NCBI GenBank assembly: GCA_947000775.1
Contig: CAMQGK010000001.1
Coordinates: forward strand, 2,717,001 to 2,781,000
Origin: Pterois miles
Taxonomy: Eukaryota > Chordata > Actinopteri > Perciformes > Scorpaenidae
Direction: 5' to 3'
Length of the DNA stretch: 64,000 nt
Shown here: one piece after another, positions 1-10,698 of the stretch
Numbering within the stretch: the first letter of the stretch is position 1
Layout: each line of letters starts with the position of its first letter
Notes under the pieces: model-generated
Database searches by the model: none
What the model was told of the DNA's origin: nothing
What the model saw: the letters and a program-made list of their open reading frames with translations, nothing else
Position numbers and translations under genes: made by a program

Positions 1-1229
1 AATTTTTGATTTGTCATATCCTCATAAGGAAATATGGCTGTTATGATGTAGTGTGTGAGCTGCTCCAGGGGCTTCGGAGGAATTCAGACTGTAATCTGAG
101 AAATCTGTAATCTTTTGCGAAAACAACTGTAAATTGATGCTGTATTGAAATGTTAAATGTTGTGTTAAGAGTTTTTTTTTTTTAAACACAGGGTGGTGAA
201 AACCTGAGTGTTGGAGAAACACACTTTTGACTAGAAGATTGCAGGTACACTCTCCAATCCAGCAGTCTAGTGGACATGCTTTTGAGCAAGGCGTGTAACC
301 ATCATAAGTAGGCTGTAAGCTTTTATTACTTTAAATTTCTATTTTGAACAATAACAACAGCAGGATAAATCAGAAAAAAAGACAACTAGACCTGTAATAA
401 TCAATTTATTAATCAATTAGTCGAGCAACGGGAAAAGTATTTTGATAACTGATAAATCGTTAAACTAATTTTTCATGCAGAACTGGCTGTAAATGCTGTT
501 TCAGCCTCTCAGATTTGAATATTTCGTGCTTCTCTCTGTTTTTGTTTTGTTTTGAACAAAACAAGACGTTCGAAGACATCACCTTGTACCTTGAGAAATT
601 GGGATGGACATTTTTCCTCTATTTTCTTGACATAAGTGTTTAATCGATCAATCTAGAAAATAATTGGCAAATTAATCAATAATGACAGTAATTGTTAGCG
701 GCTGTTGTTCCCAAACTCAAACACAGAACCGAGAGGGGTCGACCCAATAAAGTGGCACTTCAAACAGAGCACAAAAGCATAAAAGAAAGATACACGACTC
801 ACTTTAGGAAAATATGTTTCGGTTCTGTTTTGCTTTTGTGTAGATTTTAAGGACGAGCTCACACACTGAAACAGAAAAGCAATGTCTGCAGTTTAGAGTA
901 TTTACACCGAAACTTAGTAGTACCATAATAAGTACAGAATATTACCAAGAACTGCCAGTGTATATATTTAAAGTTAGGGTATGTTTTTATTTCAGTTTCT
1001 AGATTTCATTTATTTACAGTATGTCCTTATGCTGTTTTTTATTTGACTGCTGTAACGGTGCAGTTTCACTTTTGGATGAATAAAGTATCTAGATAGTATC
1101 TAGATAGTATCTAGTATCTAGATCTCTACTAGAAGTATCTAGATATCTACTCAGGAATCAACAGGTTTTTATTATTGTTATTATTTTGAATAATAATACC
1201 TTTCTCTGTGCTCCTTATCTCTGTTCCAG
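1..1229. other. fbln5 intron, partial (left edge)
   Basis: No coding exon is visible here; the next fbln5 exon starts at 1230 and needs one base from an upstream exon outside the window. About 385-700 is AT-rich with scattered AATCAATTA/AATCGAT-type words resembling the degraded 'TTGCAGCC...ATTAATCGATTA' fish MITE seen better at 33548-33868. A short impure tandem repeat of TCTAGATAG-like words lies at about 1079-1146. Nothing else can be supported. Confidence 0.6.
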
Positions 1230-4200
1230 ACATTGATGAATGTGAGACAAACTCTCATCACTGTAACCCGACCCAGGTCTGCATCAATACGGCAGGTGGC
1301 TACACCTGTTCCTGCACTGAAGGATACTGGCTCATTGGTGGACAGTGCCAGGGTGAGTGAGCATCAGCATAACATTGTTGAAATACTTTTGGAGGAGTGT
1401 TTTTGCATATTCATATTGCATGTGCTTTACACAAGTGTCAAAAGTTTTAAAAGCATACCAGTCAGTTTATTAAAGCTTGTGAAAATCAACTTATTGGAGG
1501 GCTGCACCAATAGTCTATTAGGTTATTTGTCTGTTGGGTAGGTAATTGATTTTCAGTTCTGGTGTTTCGATATTGGGTGTTTTTTTTTTTTTTAACCCCA
1601 CGGGATTACATACCTGCATAAAACACACCAAACCTTTTAGAAAATGCTTCTTATGCACTATACAATACACAAACAAACACTAATAGAAACAGCAATACTG
1701 CAAAATAACAGAATCTAGAAAACTGAATGTCTTTGATTAAACTGAAAGGTGCATATTGCAGCGCTATGTCAGGAGGGCAAGCCAAGCCGAGGCAGTGCGT
1801 AATGCACGGAGACAGCAGTCTACGTACGTAACTTAAACGTAAACTTTGAGGTACACTCGCACACACAGGAATGAGGAGTGGAGACACTAAGCATGGACAG
1901 TGCAGCCTCAAAGTGGCGTTGTTTAGAGGGAGAGCGTCCACAAGACGCTGACAACCTTAGCAACAAACAGGCAGACCCAAGCTGACAACCTGCTAAACTA
2001 AACTAAATGTGCGGTTTTACTGTGAAAATGGCTTCATGTCTATCACACTACATGCAGCACCGCGCTAATGTTCCCGGATGGTGAGCTGGAGACAGTGAAC
2101 GCAGCACCGTGGCTGCTACAGTAGCTCTCCTGACGGTGAACTGAAGACAGTGAACGCAGCACCGTGGCTGCTACAGTAGCTCTCCTGACGGTGAACTGAA
2201 GACAGTGAATACAGCACTGTGGCTGCTACGGTAGCTCTTGTGAGGGTGAACTGAAGACAGTGAATGCAGCACCGTGGCTGCTACAGTAACTCTCCTGACG
2301 GTGAACTGAAGACAGTGAACACAGCACCGTGGCTGCTACAGTAACTCTCCTGACGGTGAACTGAAGACAGTGAACGCAGCACCGTGGCTGCTACAGTAGC
2401 TCTCCTGACGGTGAACTGAAGACAGTGAATGCAGCACTGTGGCTGCTACGGTAGCTCTTGTGAGGGTGAACTGAAGACAGTGAATGCAGCACCGTGGCTG
2501 CTACAGTAGCTCTCCTGACGGTGAACTGAAGACAGTGAATGCAGCACTGTGGCTGCTACGGTAGCTCTTGTGAGGGTGAACTGAAGACAGTGAACGCAGC
2601 ACCGTGGCTGCTACAGTAGCTCTCCTGACGGTGAACTGAAGACAGTGAATACAGCACTGTGGCTGCTATGGTAGCTCTTGTGAGGGTGAACTGAAGACAG
2701 TGAACGCAGCACCGTGGCTGCTACAGTAACTCTCCTGACGGTGAACTGAAGACAGTGAACACAGCACCGTGGCTGCTACAGTAACTCTCCTGACGGTGAA
2801 CTGAAGACAGTGAACGCAGCACCGTGGCTGCTACAGTAGCTCTCCTGACGGTGAACTGAAGACAGTGAATACAGCACTGTTGCTGCTACGGTAGCTCTTG
2901 TGAGGGTGAACTGGAGACAGTGAACGCAGCACCGTGGCTGCTACAGTAACTCTCCTGACGGTGAACTGAAGACAGTGAACGCAGCACCGTGGCTGCTACA
3001 GTAGCTCTCCTGACGATGAACTGAAGACAGTGAATACAGCACTGTGGCTGCTACGGTAGCTCTTGTGAGGGTGAACTGGAGACAGTGAACGCAGCACCGT
3101 GGCTGCTACAGTAACTCTCCTGATGGTGAACTGAAGACAGTGAACGCAGCACCGTGGCTGCTACAGTAACTCTCCTGACGGTGAACTGAAGACAGTGAAT
3201 GCAGCACCGTGGCTGCTACAGTTGCTCTCCTGACGGTGAACTGAAGACAGTGAATGCAGCACTGTGGCTGCTACAGTCGCTCTCCTGATGGTGAACTGTT
3301 GACTCAGTTGTCTGTTGTGCTCATATACTGCAGCTAGCGCACCTCTGCATGCGAGACACAAATATTATTGGTTAACGGTTAATAATTGGTTAACAAGGGT
3401 CGGTTATTGGTTAAGATAATTTTTCAAAATAAGCATCCCTACTTGCTTGAAAAGCTAATTCATCATAGTGAACTTTATTGTAGTGCACTGATGCAGCTAC
3501 TAACAGAAACAGTTGGAAACCCCCTTAATTTGTGGTGCGTCTAAGGGAGTTCTGCATCTCCTTGTAGTTGTTTTGGTCTCTCTTATATTTCTTTGTGGTC
3601 ATTGTGAGTCTCTTACTGGTCCGTATGCGTCTCTTTGAGTGACACTTTGTAGTTGAAGGCCGGGGGCCCTGAGACTTTGGGCCTGAACCACTTCAGTGAT
3701 CCATCCATGGGTATGGAGTGCTACTAACAAATGAGACAGTGGCCAAGTAATGATATCCTTGCAAGTATTAAAAATTTAGACCATTTTACTTATAAGACTG
3801 TTGGATAATGTAGAAAGGACAATGCTGCTTCTTGTCGGCTTCAACTCTCCTCTTGGAGAACAGCGCCCTCTTCATGTTATTTGCAGTAAAGCAGCTCAGC
3901 AGTTTTTGCCAAACCAAATAATAAATATTTTTTTAAGATAGGAAAATAAAGGTTATGGAGCTGGGTTTTTATTTATATCACTATAACAGATCTACAGTAT
4001 TATGATTCATAACCAGTTTGTCTCTTTCTTTTTGACCAGATATTGATGAATGTCGCTATGGTTACTGCCAACAGCTGTGTGCCAACGTCCCCGGCTCTTA
4101 CTCCTGCTCGTGTAACCCCGGCTTCATCCTCAACCCGGACAGCAGGACCTGTCAAGGTACACACATAATAAGTGCCCTGTGCAAAGAAACGTGCACATAC

Positions 4201-7200
4201 ATGCAAGCACATTGTTTCTCTTCTTGCTTTGCTTTCACACAGATAAACATACCTCCATGTTGTGCACCAGTGTTGTGTAAAACTCTTGTCCACTGTTGTT
4301 CCTCCAGATGTGGATGAGTGTGAAGATGAACCGTGCAGTCATGGCTGCTTCAACACCTACGGCTCCTATTTGTGCAACTGTGACGAGGGATTTGAGCTGG
4401 CGTCCGACGGTACCTCTTGCATTGGTGAGCTGGTCGTGGTTTCTCAATTTTAATGGTGTCTAATCACTGATTGGTGATTAATTACAGTCCCCTCTAAAAC
4501 TAGCAGCGATACCAATTTCTTTATTTTTGCTTTATACTTAAAACATTTGGGTTTGACATCAACAGATGAATATAACACAAATTCACTTTGCAAACCTATT
4601 TAATTTCAATCCAATGAAATTCACTGACATCCCGCCCCCTTCAGACACAAAATGATGATCAGCTGTCAATCAAAACCTGCTTTCAGGTTTGTTTTACGTC
4701 AGTGAAAAAATCTGTTTCACATCATTGACACTGTAACATTAGACAATGTTAGCAGACTAGCGTGCACACGGACAATAGTCGGGCTAATAAAAGGCAAACA
4801 AAAAAAACTGTTTTCATTAGAAACGGCTAGCAGAGCTTTTCTGTTTTCATGAATGTGAATGACAAATCTGTGTCTCATTTGTGGTACGAGTGCATTACTT
4901 CACCAAACTCCACAGCGGCTTTTCATGAGATGTTCCTGCTGGTAGCAGTCTACGAACGGAGATGGTAAAGGAGCTGAAAACAAGACCACGGTCTTTAAAG
5001 TCAGTGATGTAAAACTTGGTTCTATGAGTCAAATTAGCTGGAAAAAAGTTAGGCAGACACCTTTACACCTCGAGCCTCTTTAATCATATGGACTGTGGGA
5101 GTAAACCAGAGCACCCAGAGGAAATCCACAGACCTGGTTGGATTTGAACCCAAGACCTTGTTGCTGTTAGGCAGTACTTCTGACCGTTGAGCCAGTGAGT
5201 GGCCGTCACAGTCATTTTCCAATTAGTAGTAATCCATTTTATTTCATTCCCTGTAGACTTGGATGAGTGCAGCTTCTCTGAGTTTCTGTGTCAGCACAGA
5301 TGTGTGAACACACCCGGCTCTTTCTCCTGCATCTGTCCACCTGGATATTATGTATTTGAGGACGGCAGGAGTTGTGAAGGTAAAATTCAGGACAGAGGAC
5401 AATGACACAACTGAATACATGTTCTTTTTAAATGTGAATTTGGGGGGCAGTTTAGATGCAGTGTCACAGACGGCAAATATTTGGGCAGCTACGAATGCAA
5501 GTGTCTTGTTGTATGTTGTAATTCTTTTTTTATGAGCAAAGTATAGAATATGATTTTTACCCCGCTTTCTTTGATCAATTTTGCTTCGACTTTTTACATA
5601 ACACTCACCTAAAATATGATATATTATTTGATGTTTTTATTTGGTTAAAATAGCTCATCTGCACCTGCAGTGCAAGCAACTATAATCCAGCATTTAGACA
5701 AGTTGTACATCTGTATGGCATGTTTACTCATCAGTTTTTACATCTGCTAATGTTTAAAACAAGAGTCACCTTATTTAATATTAATATGTGCTCTCTGTTT
5801 TTTGTGCTGTTTCCATTTTCCATCAATAACCATATTGTTGCTCTCTAACTGTCTTTTCTCTGATGATGATGTTTTAACTGACTTTGATTGTTGTGTGTTT
5901 GATTTTAAAGATATCAATGAATGTGACACTGGTAACAACACCTGTACAACAGCACAAGTATGTTTCAATTTCCAGGGAGGCTATACATGCCTGGATCCTT
6001 TACAGTGTCACTCTCCTTACATCGAAGTTAGTGACAAGTGAGTATTTCTACCGTTAAAGGTTTTTTCATTATCACATACCTAAGACATTTCTTTATGTAC
6101 TTACATGTTGTATTAAACTAGCCATGTGTGTCCTCCTATGCAGTCAGTGTATGTGTTCAGCTGAGAACCCTGCCTGCAGGGACAAACCCTTCACTATTCT
6201 GTTCCGACACATGGACCTGTCTTCGGGGCGCAGTGTGCCTGCAGACATCTTCCAGATGCAGGCCACCACACGCTACCCCGGCGCCTTCTACATCTTCCAG
6301 ATAAAGTCGGGCAATGAAGGACGAGAGTTTTACATGAGGGTGAGTATCTCAGAGATCCATAAGCTGTAAATATGATGGGCAAAGGAGCATAATGTATAAT
6401 ATTTGTGAGTGTCACATTAACGCACAAAAGGAATAAAATGAATCATATATATGTATATACATAAACACATATACACATTAATATACAAAGAAAACAGCGC
6501 CACCTACAGAAACTCAAACTTGCCAGACAATACAGTGATGTTGTGGGAAATTGCATTACTGTTTTATGCAGCCTGTGTGCAGAGACACCACAGCTGTGAC
6601 AGCTGTGACTTTTTTAGTTACCAAACATTGTGCCAAAAAATAATAAAAAAGGCTTGGATCTTGGTGCTTATTAATGAGGTTTACAGTGTGAAAGTTATAT
6701 CAGAATCACAAATTACATATGATTATTCTGCATGAGCATCAGATTGAATTGTCATCAAGGATAAAACATCTTTTGTTAGTTTTTGTCATGTTTTAGCAGT
6801 TTTTATTTTAACATGTTGTGGACTTGAAAGCAATAGCCAAATTTGGGGAATACAAAAAACAACATATTTAGGGATTATACCACATTTTCAGATTTTTAAC
6901 AATCTGTAATAATTAACATGTTTTTGCGCCTTTCAACCAAACGTAGTGATTTGGAAGCAGTTTAACTCTATACAGTGAGTAAATGTGGGGCACCACAAGA
7001 AACGGTGTGATTTTGCTGTGAAAAGGGCCTATACGCCAAGTAAACACATATAGTATATACACAGGGTACAAGTCAGAAGGGGGAAGATGAAGCACATGAC
7101 GTTGTCCAGTAGATGGAGCAATAAGTGTATGAAATGTGTTTGGGAGGGAGGTTTTTAAATAAATTCAGACTCTAGGAAGATTTCAAAGTATACATATTCT

Positions 7201-7622
7201 CTGTTCTATGACTAAGTGACCACAGTTTTACAGTATCTGTCTAAAGTTACCTCCTGTTGTCCTTGTTTAAACAAGCCCTAATTTGTCCTTATGGAAAACA
7301 CATTAACTTGCCTTGACTTTGTGCTCGTGTTTGCTAGTTGTAATTGATACGACAAAGCCCTGAGACTTGGATTTCCTCCATCATGTGCAGCTGTCACACT
7401 TAAGCATTTCCTTGTGTACTTCATTCCTCACATTCCTGTCTTGTTGTTTTTCTCTTTCAGCAAACCAGTAATGTGAGCGCCACACTGGTCTTGTCGCGGC
7501 CAATCAGGGGGCCCAGAGAGGTGGTGCTGGACTTGGAGATGGTCACGGTCAACAACGTCATCAACTTCAGAGGCAGCTCCATCATACGTCTGACGGTATT
7601 TGTCTCAGAGCACCCGTTCTGA
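1230..7622 (+). CDS. fbln5: Fibulin-5, 3' portion (5' exons outside window)
   Basis: Secreted extracellular-matrix glycoprotein; fibulin-5 binds tropoelastin and organises elastic fibres (family knowledge). Seven coding exons: 1230-1352, 4040-4156, 4308-4424, 5257-5379, 5911-6037, 6144-6339, 7461-7622 (stop TGA 7620-7622), about 321 codons. The first five each encode one calcium-binding EGF module opening with D-(I/V/L)-(D/N)-E-C and carrying the C-x-N-x4-(Y/F) Asn/aromatic pattern. The first four begin and end in the same phase, the classic shuffled cbEGF exon. The last two exons encode the C-terminal fibulin module, including SGRSVPADIFQMQATTRYPG and INFRGSSIIRL, nearly identical to mammalian fibulin-5. 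The protein ends SEHPF, as human ends SQYPF. The signal peptide, first EGF module and the RGD site known in EGF1 would lie upstream. An N-V-S sequon opens the last exon. Identity as fibulin-5 rather than fibulin-3/4 rests on the EGF2-EGF3 matches (CNPTQVCIN, RYGYCQQLCANVPGSYSC). Confidence 0.95.
2081..3296. repeat. 55-bp minisatellite, 22 full units, in fbln5 intron
   Basis: Units start every 55 bp from 2081 (2081, 2136, 2191 ... 3236) with no indel, followed by a partial unit at 3291. Each begins GTGAACTGAAGACAGTGAA. There are two types. Type A ends ...CTACAGTAGCTCTCCTGACG (sixteen units) and type B ends ...GGTAGCTCTTGTGAGG (units 3, 7, 9, 11, 15, 18). Units 2-6 and 10-14 match with only two differences, so larger blocks have been duplicated. 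The array lies wholly in the 2.7-kb intron between the exons for the EGF2 and EGF3 modules and has no coding role. Confidence 0.95.
5088..5205 (-). mobile_element. Truncated tRNA-headed SINE-like repeat (family S1)
   Basis: On the plus strand it reads ...GGACTGTGGGAGTAAACCAGAG... then GGATTTGAACCCAAGACC and ...TGAGCCAGTGAGTGGCC. This is the reverse complement of the 5' part of the repeat at 15047-15425, with a tRNA B-box-like GGTTTGAATCC relic. Short and diverged; lies in fbln5 between the exons at 4308-4424 and 5257-5379. Confidence 0.6.
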
Positions 7623-8190
7623 GCGTCCCAAATGAACTCCCATCTGCAGCTGATGTAATGGTTCGTTTGAGACAGCTCATCACCTTTTTTTTTTTTTTTT
7701 CAAATCGTTATGTCATCCTCATTTAAGACATGTCCGATAAAGACTCACCCGAGACAAGCTGATGGGAAAGCATCCTTGTGCTCGAATTCCCTCCCTGGTT
7801 TAATGGACACTGATCTTTTATGGCTACGATATGGACTTTCAACACAGAGGGATATTTATGGTGTACAATTTCTGACATCCTCTATTTAGAAAACAAGCCG
7901 AAAATTATGGAAATTACCCTCACTCAATACCAGTGTATACCCAACACAGTTCCCCAGTTGTCTGTGAATTTTCATCCCTTCAGATAAGCTGTGAAAGTGA
8001 CTTTTATATTCCTGAATTCAAGAGCTGTCATTGCATCATGAGTGCCATCAGATCATTGTCATGTTTTTTTATGAGACGAGAGGAGAGACGGTTATCTGAG
8101 CAGAAGTGTAATTGTACATTTGCAGTGGTAATATTTGAAATGATGTAACAATCAGTCATTAACTGAATTATTGATCACGGTTTCTTTTAG

Positions 8191-8575
8191 ACCAATAAAT
8201 GTCTTCACCACACAACTGTCCCTGGCAGGCTGCTGAACTCCTGAAGGTACACCTTATTTTAGGATTATAATGTATTAACAAACACAACATAACAAACAAA
8301 TTGTGTTAACAAATGTAGGGGACCCATATTTGGGGTTTGGGGGTGTTGTAACAAATTTGAGGATTATATAAAGTTAGGATAAATAGAAAAAAGCTCAGCA
8401 CATTTTTTTGGTACTATACAAATTTTTGGGAATTGGGGAATCACTAAAACAAAATTTGTGAATTGGGATTACCGGCACTGCACCAAATTTGGCAATAAAT
8501 GTCTTCATGACACAACTTCCTGGCATGAGCAGGCTCCTGAACTCCCGACAGTCCACTTTACTTTGGGATTATAAT
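8191..8575 (+). repeat. Direct duplication of the fbln5 poly(A)-signal segment
   Basis: 8193-8275 (AATAAATGTCTTCACCACAC...CTGCTGAACTCCTGAAGG...GGATTATAATGT) is repeated in diverged form at 8493-8575 (AATAAATGTCTTCATGACAC...CTCCTGAACTCCCGACAG...GGATTATAATGT). The two AATAAA words are 300 bp apart. The spacer is the degenerate AACAAATTTGGGG-type repeat. Confidence 0.75.
8194..8199 (+). terminator. Candidate poly(A) signal of fbln5
   Basis: AATAAA 572 bp downstream of the fbln5 stop codon, the first canonical signal after it. A second AATAAA lies exactly 300 bp further on (8494-8499) inside a duplicated copy of the same sequence, so either could be used. Confidence 0.5.
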
Positions 8576-10600
8576 GTCATGTTTTTGTGATGTTATTAAT
8601 AAGAAAATTGGGGGATTTGGAGGTGTTACAAATTTGGTGTTTATATAAAATCGGGTTAAACAGAAAACTCACCACATCTTTTGCACTGAAACTACAGCAA
8701 TTTCTGGGATTATAATGTAATGTAGGGCTATAACAACATATGTGATTATAGCAATTATTTTGGTGGCGCTGTACCAAATTTGGACGATTTTGGCAAACTA
8801 AAATATATAGGATATAGAATATAACACTAAAATATTCTGGGACCATAAGAAATGTTAATCTGTGGAGGCATTATAACAAATTTTGGGGATTTGGGTGCAC
8901 AAGTATGATTTTTAGGATTATAACAAATTTGTTTAACATTAAATCTGGGGGCACTGTAACAAATCTCAGGATTATATCAAGTCATTTTGGTGCACCATGT
9001 CAATGTTTGGCAATGGGGGAGCACTATAACAAATTCTGGGATTATATCCATTAATCACATAAAGGGCATTTGACAGTAACAATAACTGAGTAAGTTAAAA
9101 TGATAAAGGTATACTGGACCTGGATGATGTAGACTGTTGAGATACCACCTGAGAAGGAAAGAAATAAAATGACAGTGATGATAAGTGGGGTAAATTAAAG
9201 AAGAAAAACCCAAACAGAAAGCGATGCTGTCATGGCTGTTCGGGGAAGGAAGCACAAACACACAGAGGCAGTCCGGGAACAGAGAGTCTGGGAGAGAGAG
9301 GGAGGGAGGAGGGAGGAGAGAGACCTGCAACTGAAGTGAAACATAAACCTGAGCTCTGTGGCATTTCTCTCCCGTTGGACCCTGAGACTGAACTGCACCG
9401 CCGGATGTACAAACTTCAGCCTCTTTCACTGAAAACATCGCATGGGTAAGTTTCCATTTGTTCTGCTTTTGTATTTGAAGTAATAGCTGATTAATTTTTA
9501 TTTTAGCAATCACAGCGACACAAATTCCTTCATATGTCTGCAGCACAAAGCGGTTTGTTGACAGTTGTGGGGGAGTTTTCACTTTTTGTTTGCAGCTGAG
9601 TTTCTCAACCTCAACCCCAACAATAGGAAAATGTGCTTCCTTCTTTGTCTTATTCAAGCTTTTTAAAGACAAAGTTTCATTATAACCCCAAAATATCCTC
9701 CTAGCCATGATAGAAATTAAGGTTTTTTTTAACACTGTGACAAATTTGGGGGACATGGTTATAATTTTGTGATTTTTAAGGGACTATAACATTGGGATTA
9801 TAATAATTAACAAACTTTGTGTCACCCAGATATGGAGGATTTGGATGCATTTGAGTGTTATATCAAACCCCAAACTTTGGGGGTTATGCAACATTTTAAG
9901 ATGATAATCTATCCAGATTTTGCCAGTGTTGGGGGCGGGCACTACAACAAATTATGAGATAATATGAACTATTATTTGAGGGGGCTCAGTATCAATTTTG
10001 GGGGATTTATGAGAAATTATTTGGGGTATTATTTCATTTTTTTTTTTTTACAAACTTTGAAGGTGCTCTTTAAGTTCAATAAATTTGGGGAAAATATCAG
10101 CGCATTTTTACGGCATCATACCAAATTTTGGCAATGGGAGCATTATACTTGTAACAAAATATGGTATTGTATTAAAGAGCAAATTTTGGTGGACACTTTA
10201 CCAAGTTTTGGGGATTTTGGTGAACTCAAGTTTTTTGATTTGAATAAATAAGGGAGGGGAGTTGGGCTATTTTACCAAATTAGGGGGGATACAAACACTT
10301 TGTGGAACTAGATTAAATTTTGGGCTCATGACATTCTTGGAAGACAAATTTGACGATAGGGCTGCACTACAACAGAAATTGGGATTATATCAAATTATAT
10401 ACCAAATTTTGGTGATTTTGGGGGATCTATAACATAATTAATAAATAATAATAATACTCTGGAATTACAAAAAAACAGTAATGCATTTTTGGGAACTATA
10501 TCAAAGTTTGGGATCATAACAAATTTGACTGACTGTTTCCAAATTGTGGGGTGCCATAACAAATTTTGGTACTTGGAGTGTTATCAACTCCTGATTAGAT
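8320..10600. repeat. Degenerate AACAAATTTTGGGGATTATA-type repeat field
   Basis: The word, with substitutions, recurs dozens of times at irregular 30-60 bp spacing, for example near 8350, 8630, 8773, 8874, 8960, 9026, 9738, 10200, 10385 and 10560. Most copies share orientation. This looks like an old, decayed minisatellite or a repeatedly slipped element. It brackets, but does not enter, the segment at about 9060-9700. Confidence 0.65.
9250..9445 (+). promoter_or_regulatory. tc2n: Probable tc2n transcription start region / non-coding exon 1
   Basis: The tc2n start codon sits only 8 bp inside an exon whose acceptor is at 10689-10690 (TTTCCAG|TTGCAGCCATGG), so a 5' non-coding exon must lie upstream. 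The best candidate ends at 9445 at CATGG|GTAAGT, a strong donor. It follows a GA-rich tract (9291-9330) and a stretch more GC-rich than its repeat-filled surroundings. The start site itself cannot be placed by eye. Confidence 0.4.
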
Positions 10601-10698
10601 CCCTAGAAAGGTTTGTTACGGCCCTGCTGGTATCGCTGTTTACTGTGTAAACGCTAACATCCACTTACTGTTTCATTAAAATGTTTCCAGTTGCAGCC

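Larger units (their letters stand above)
7623..10698. other. fbln5-tc2n interval: 3' UTR, degenerate repeats, probable tc2n first exon
   Basis: From 7623 to about 8220 is the probable fbln5 3' UTR. From about 8320 to 10600 the DNA is filled with diverged copies of a word like AACAAATTTTGGGGATTATA, interrupted at about 9060-9700 by ordinary sequence holding the probable tc2n non-coding exon. The longest open frame here (9055-9756, minus, 233 codons) has no recognisable domain or codon signature, and I do not call it a gene. Confidence 0.6.

Noticed and set aside
2081..3296. CRISPR-like regular array
   Set aside because: The units are contiguous 55-bp tandem copies without unique spacers, in a vertebrate intron.
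5771..5968. Minus-strand 65-codon frame over the fibulin EGF6 exon
   Set aside because: Antisense shadow of an exon with conserved cbEGF cysteines.
9055..9756. 233-codon minus-strand open frame between fbln5 and tc2n
   Set aside because: No recognisable domain, composition follows the local repeats and GA-rich tract, no splice or promoter support, and it lies over the probable tc2n first exon.
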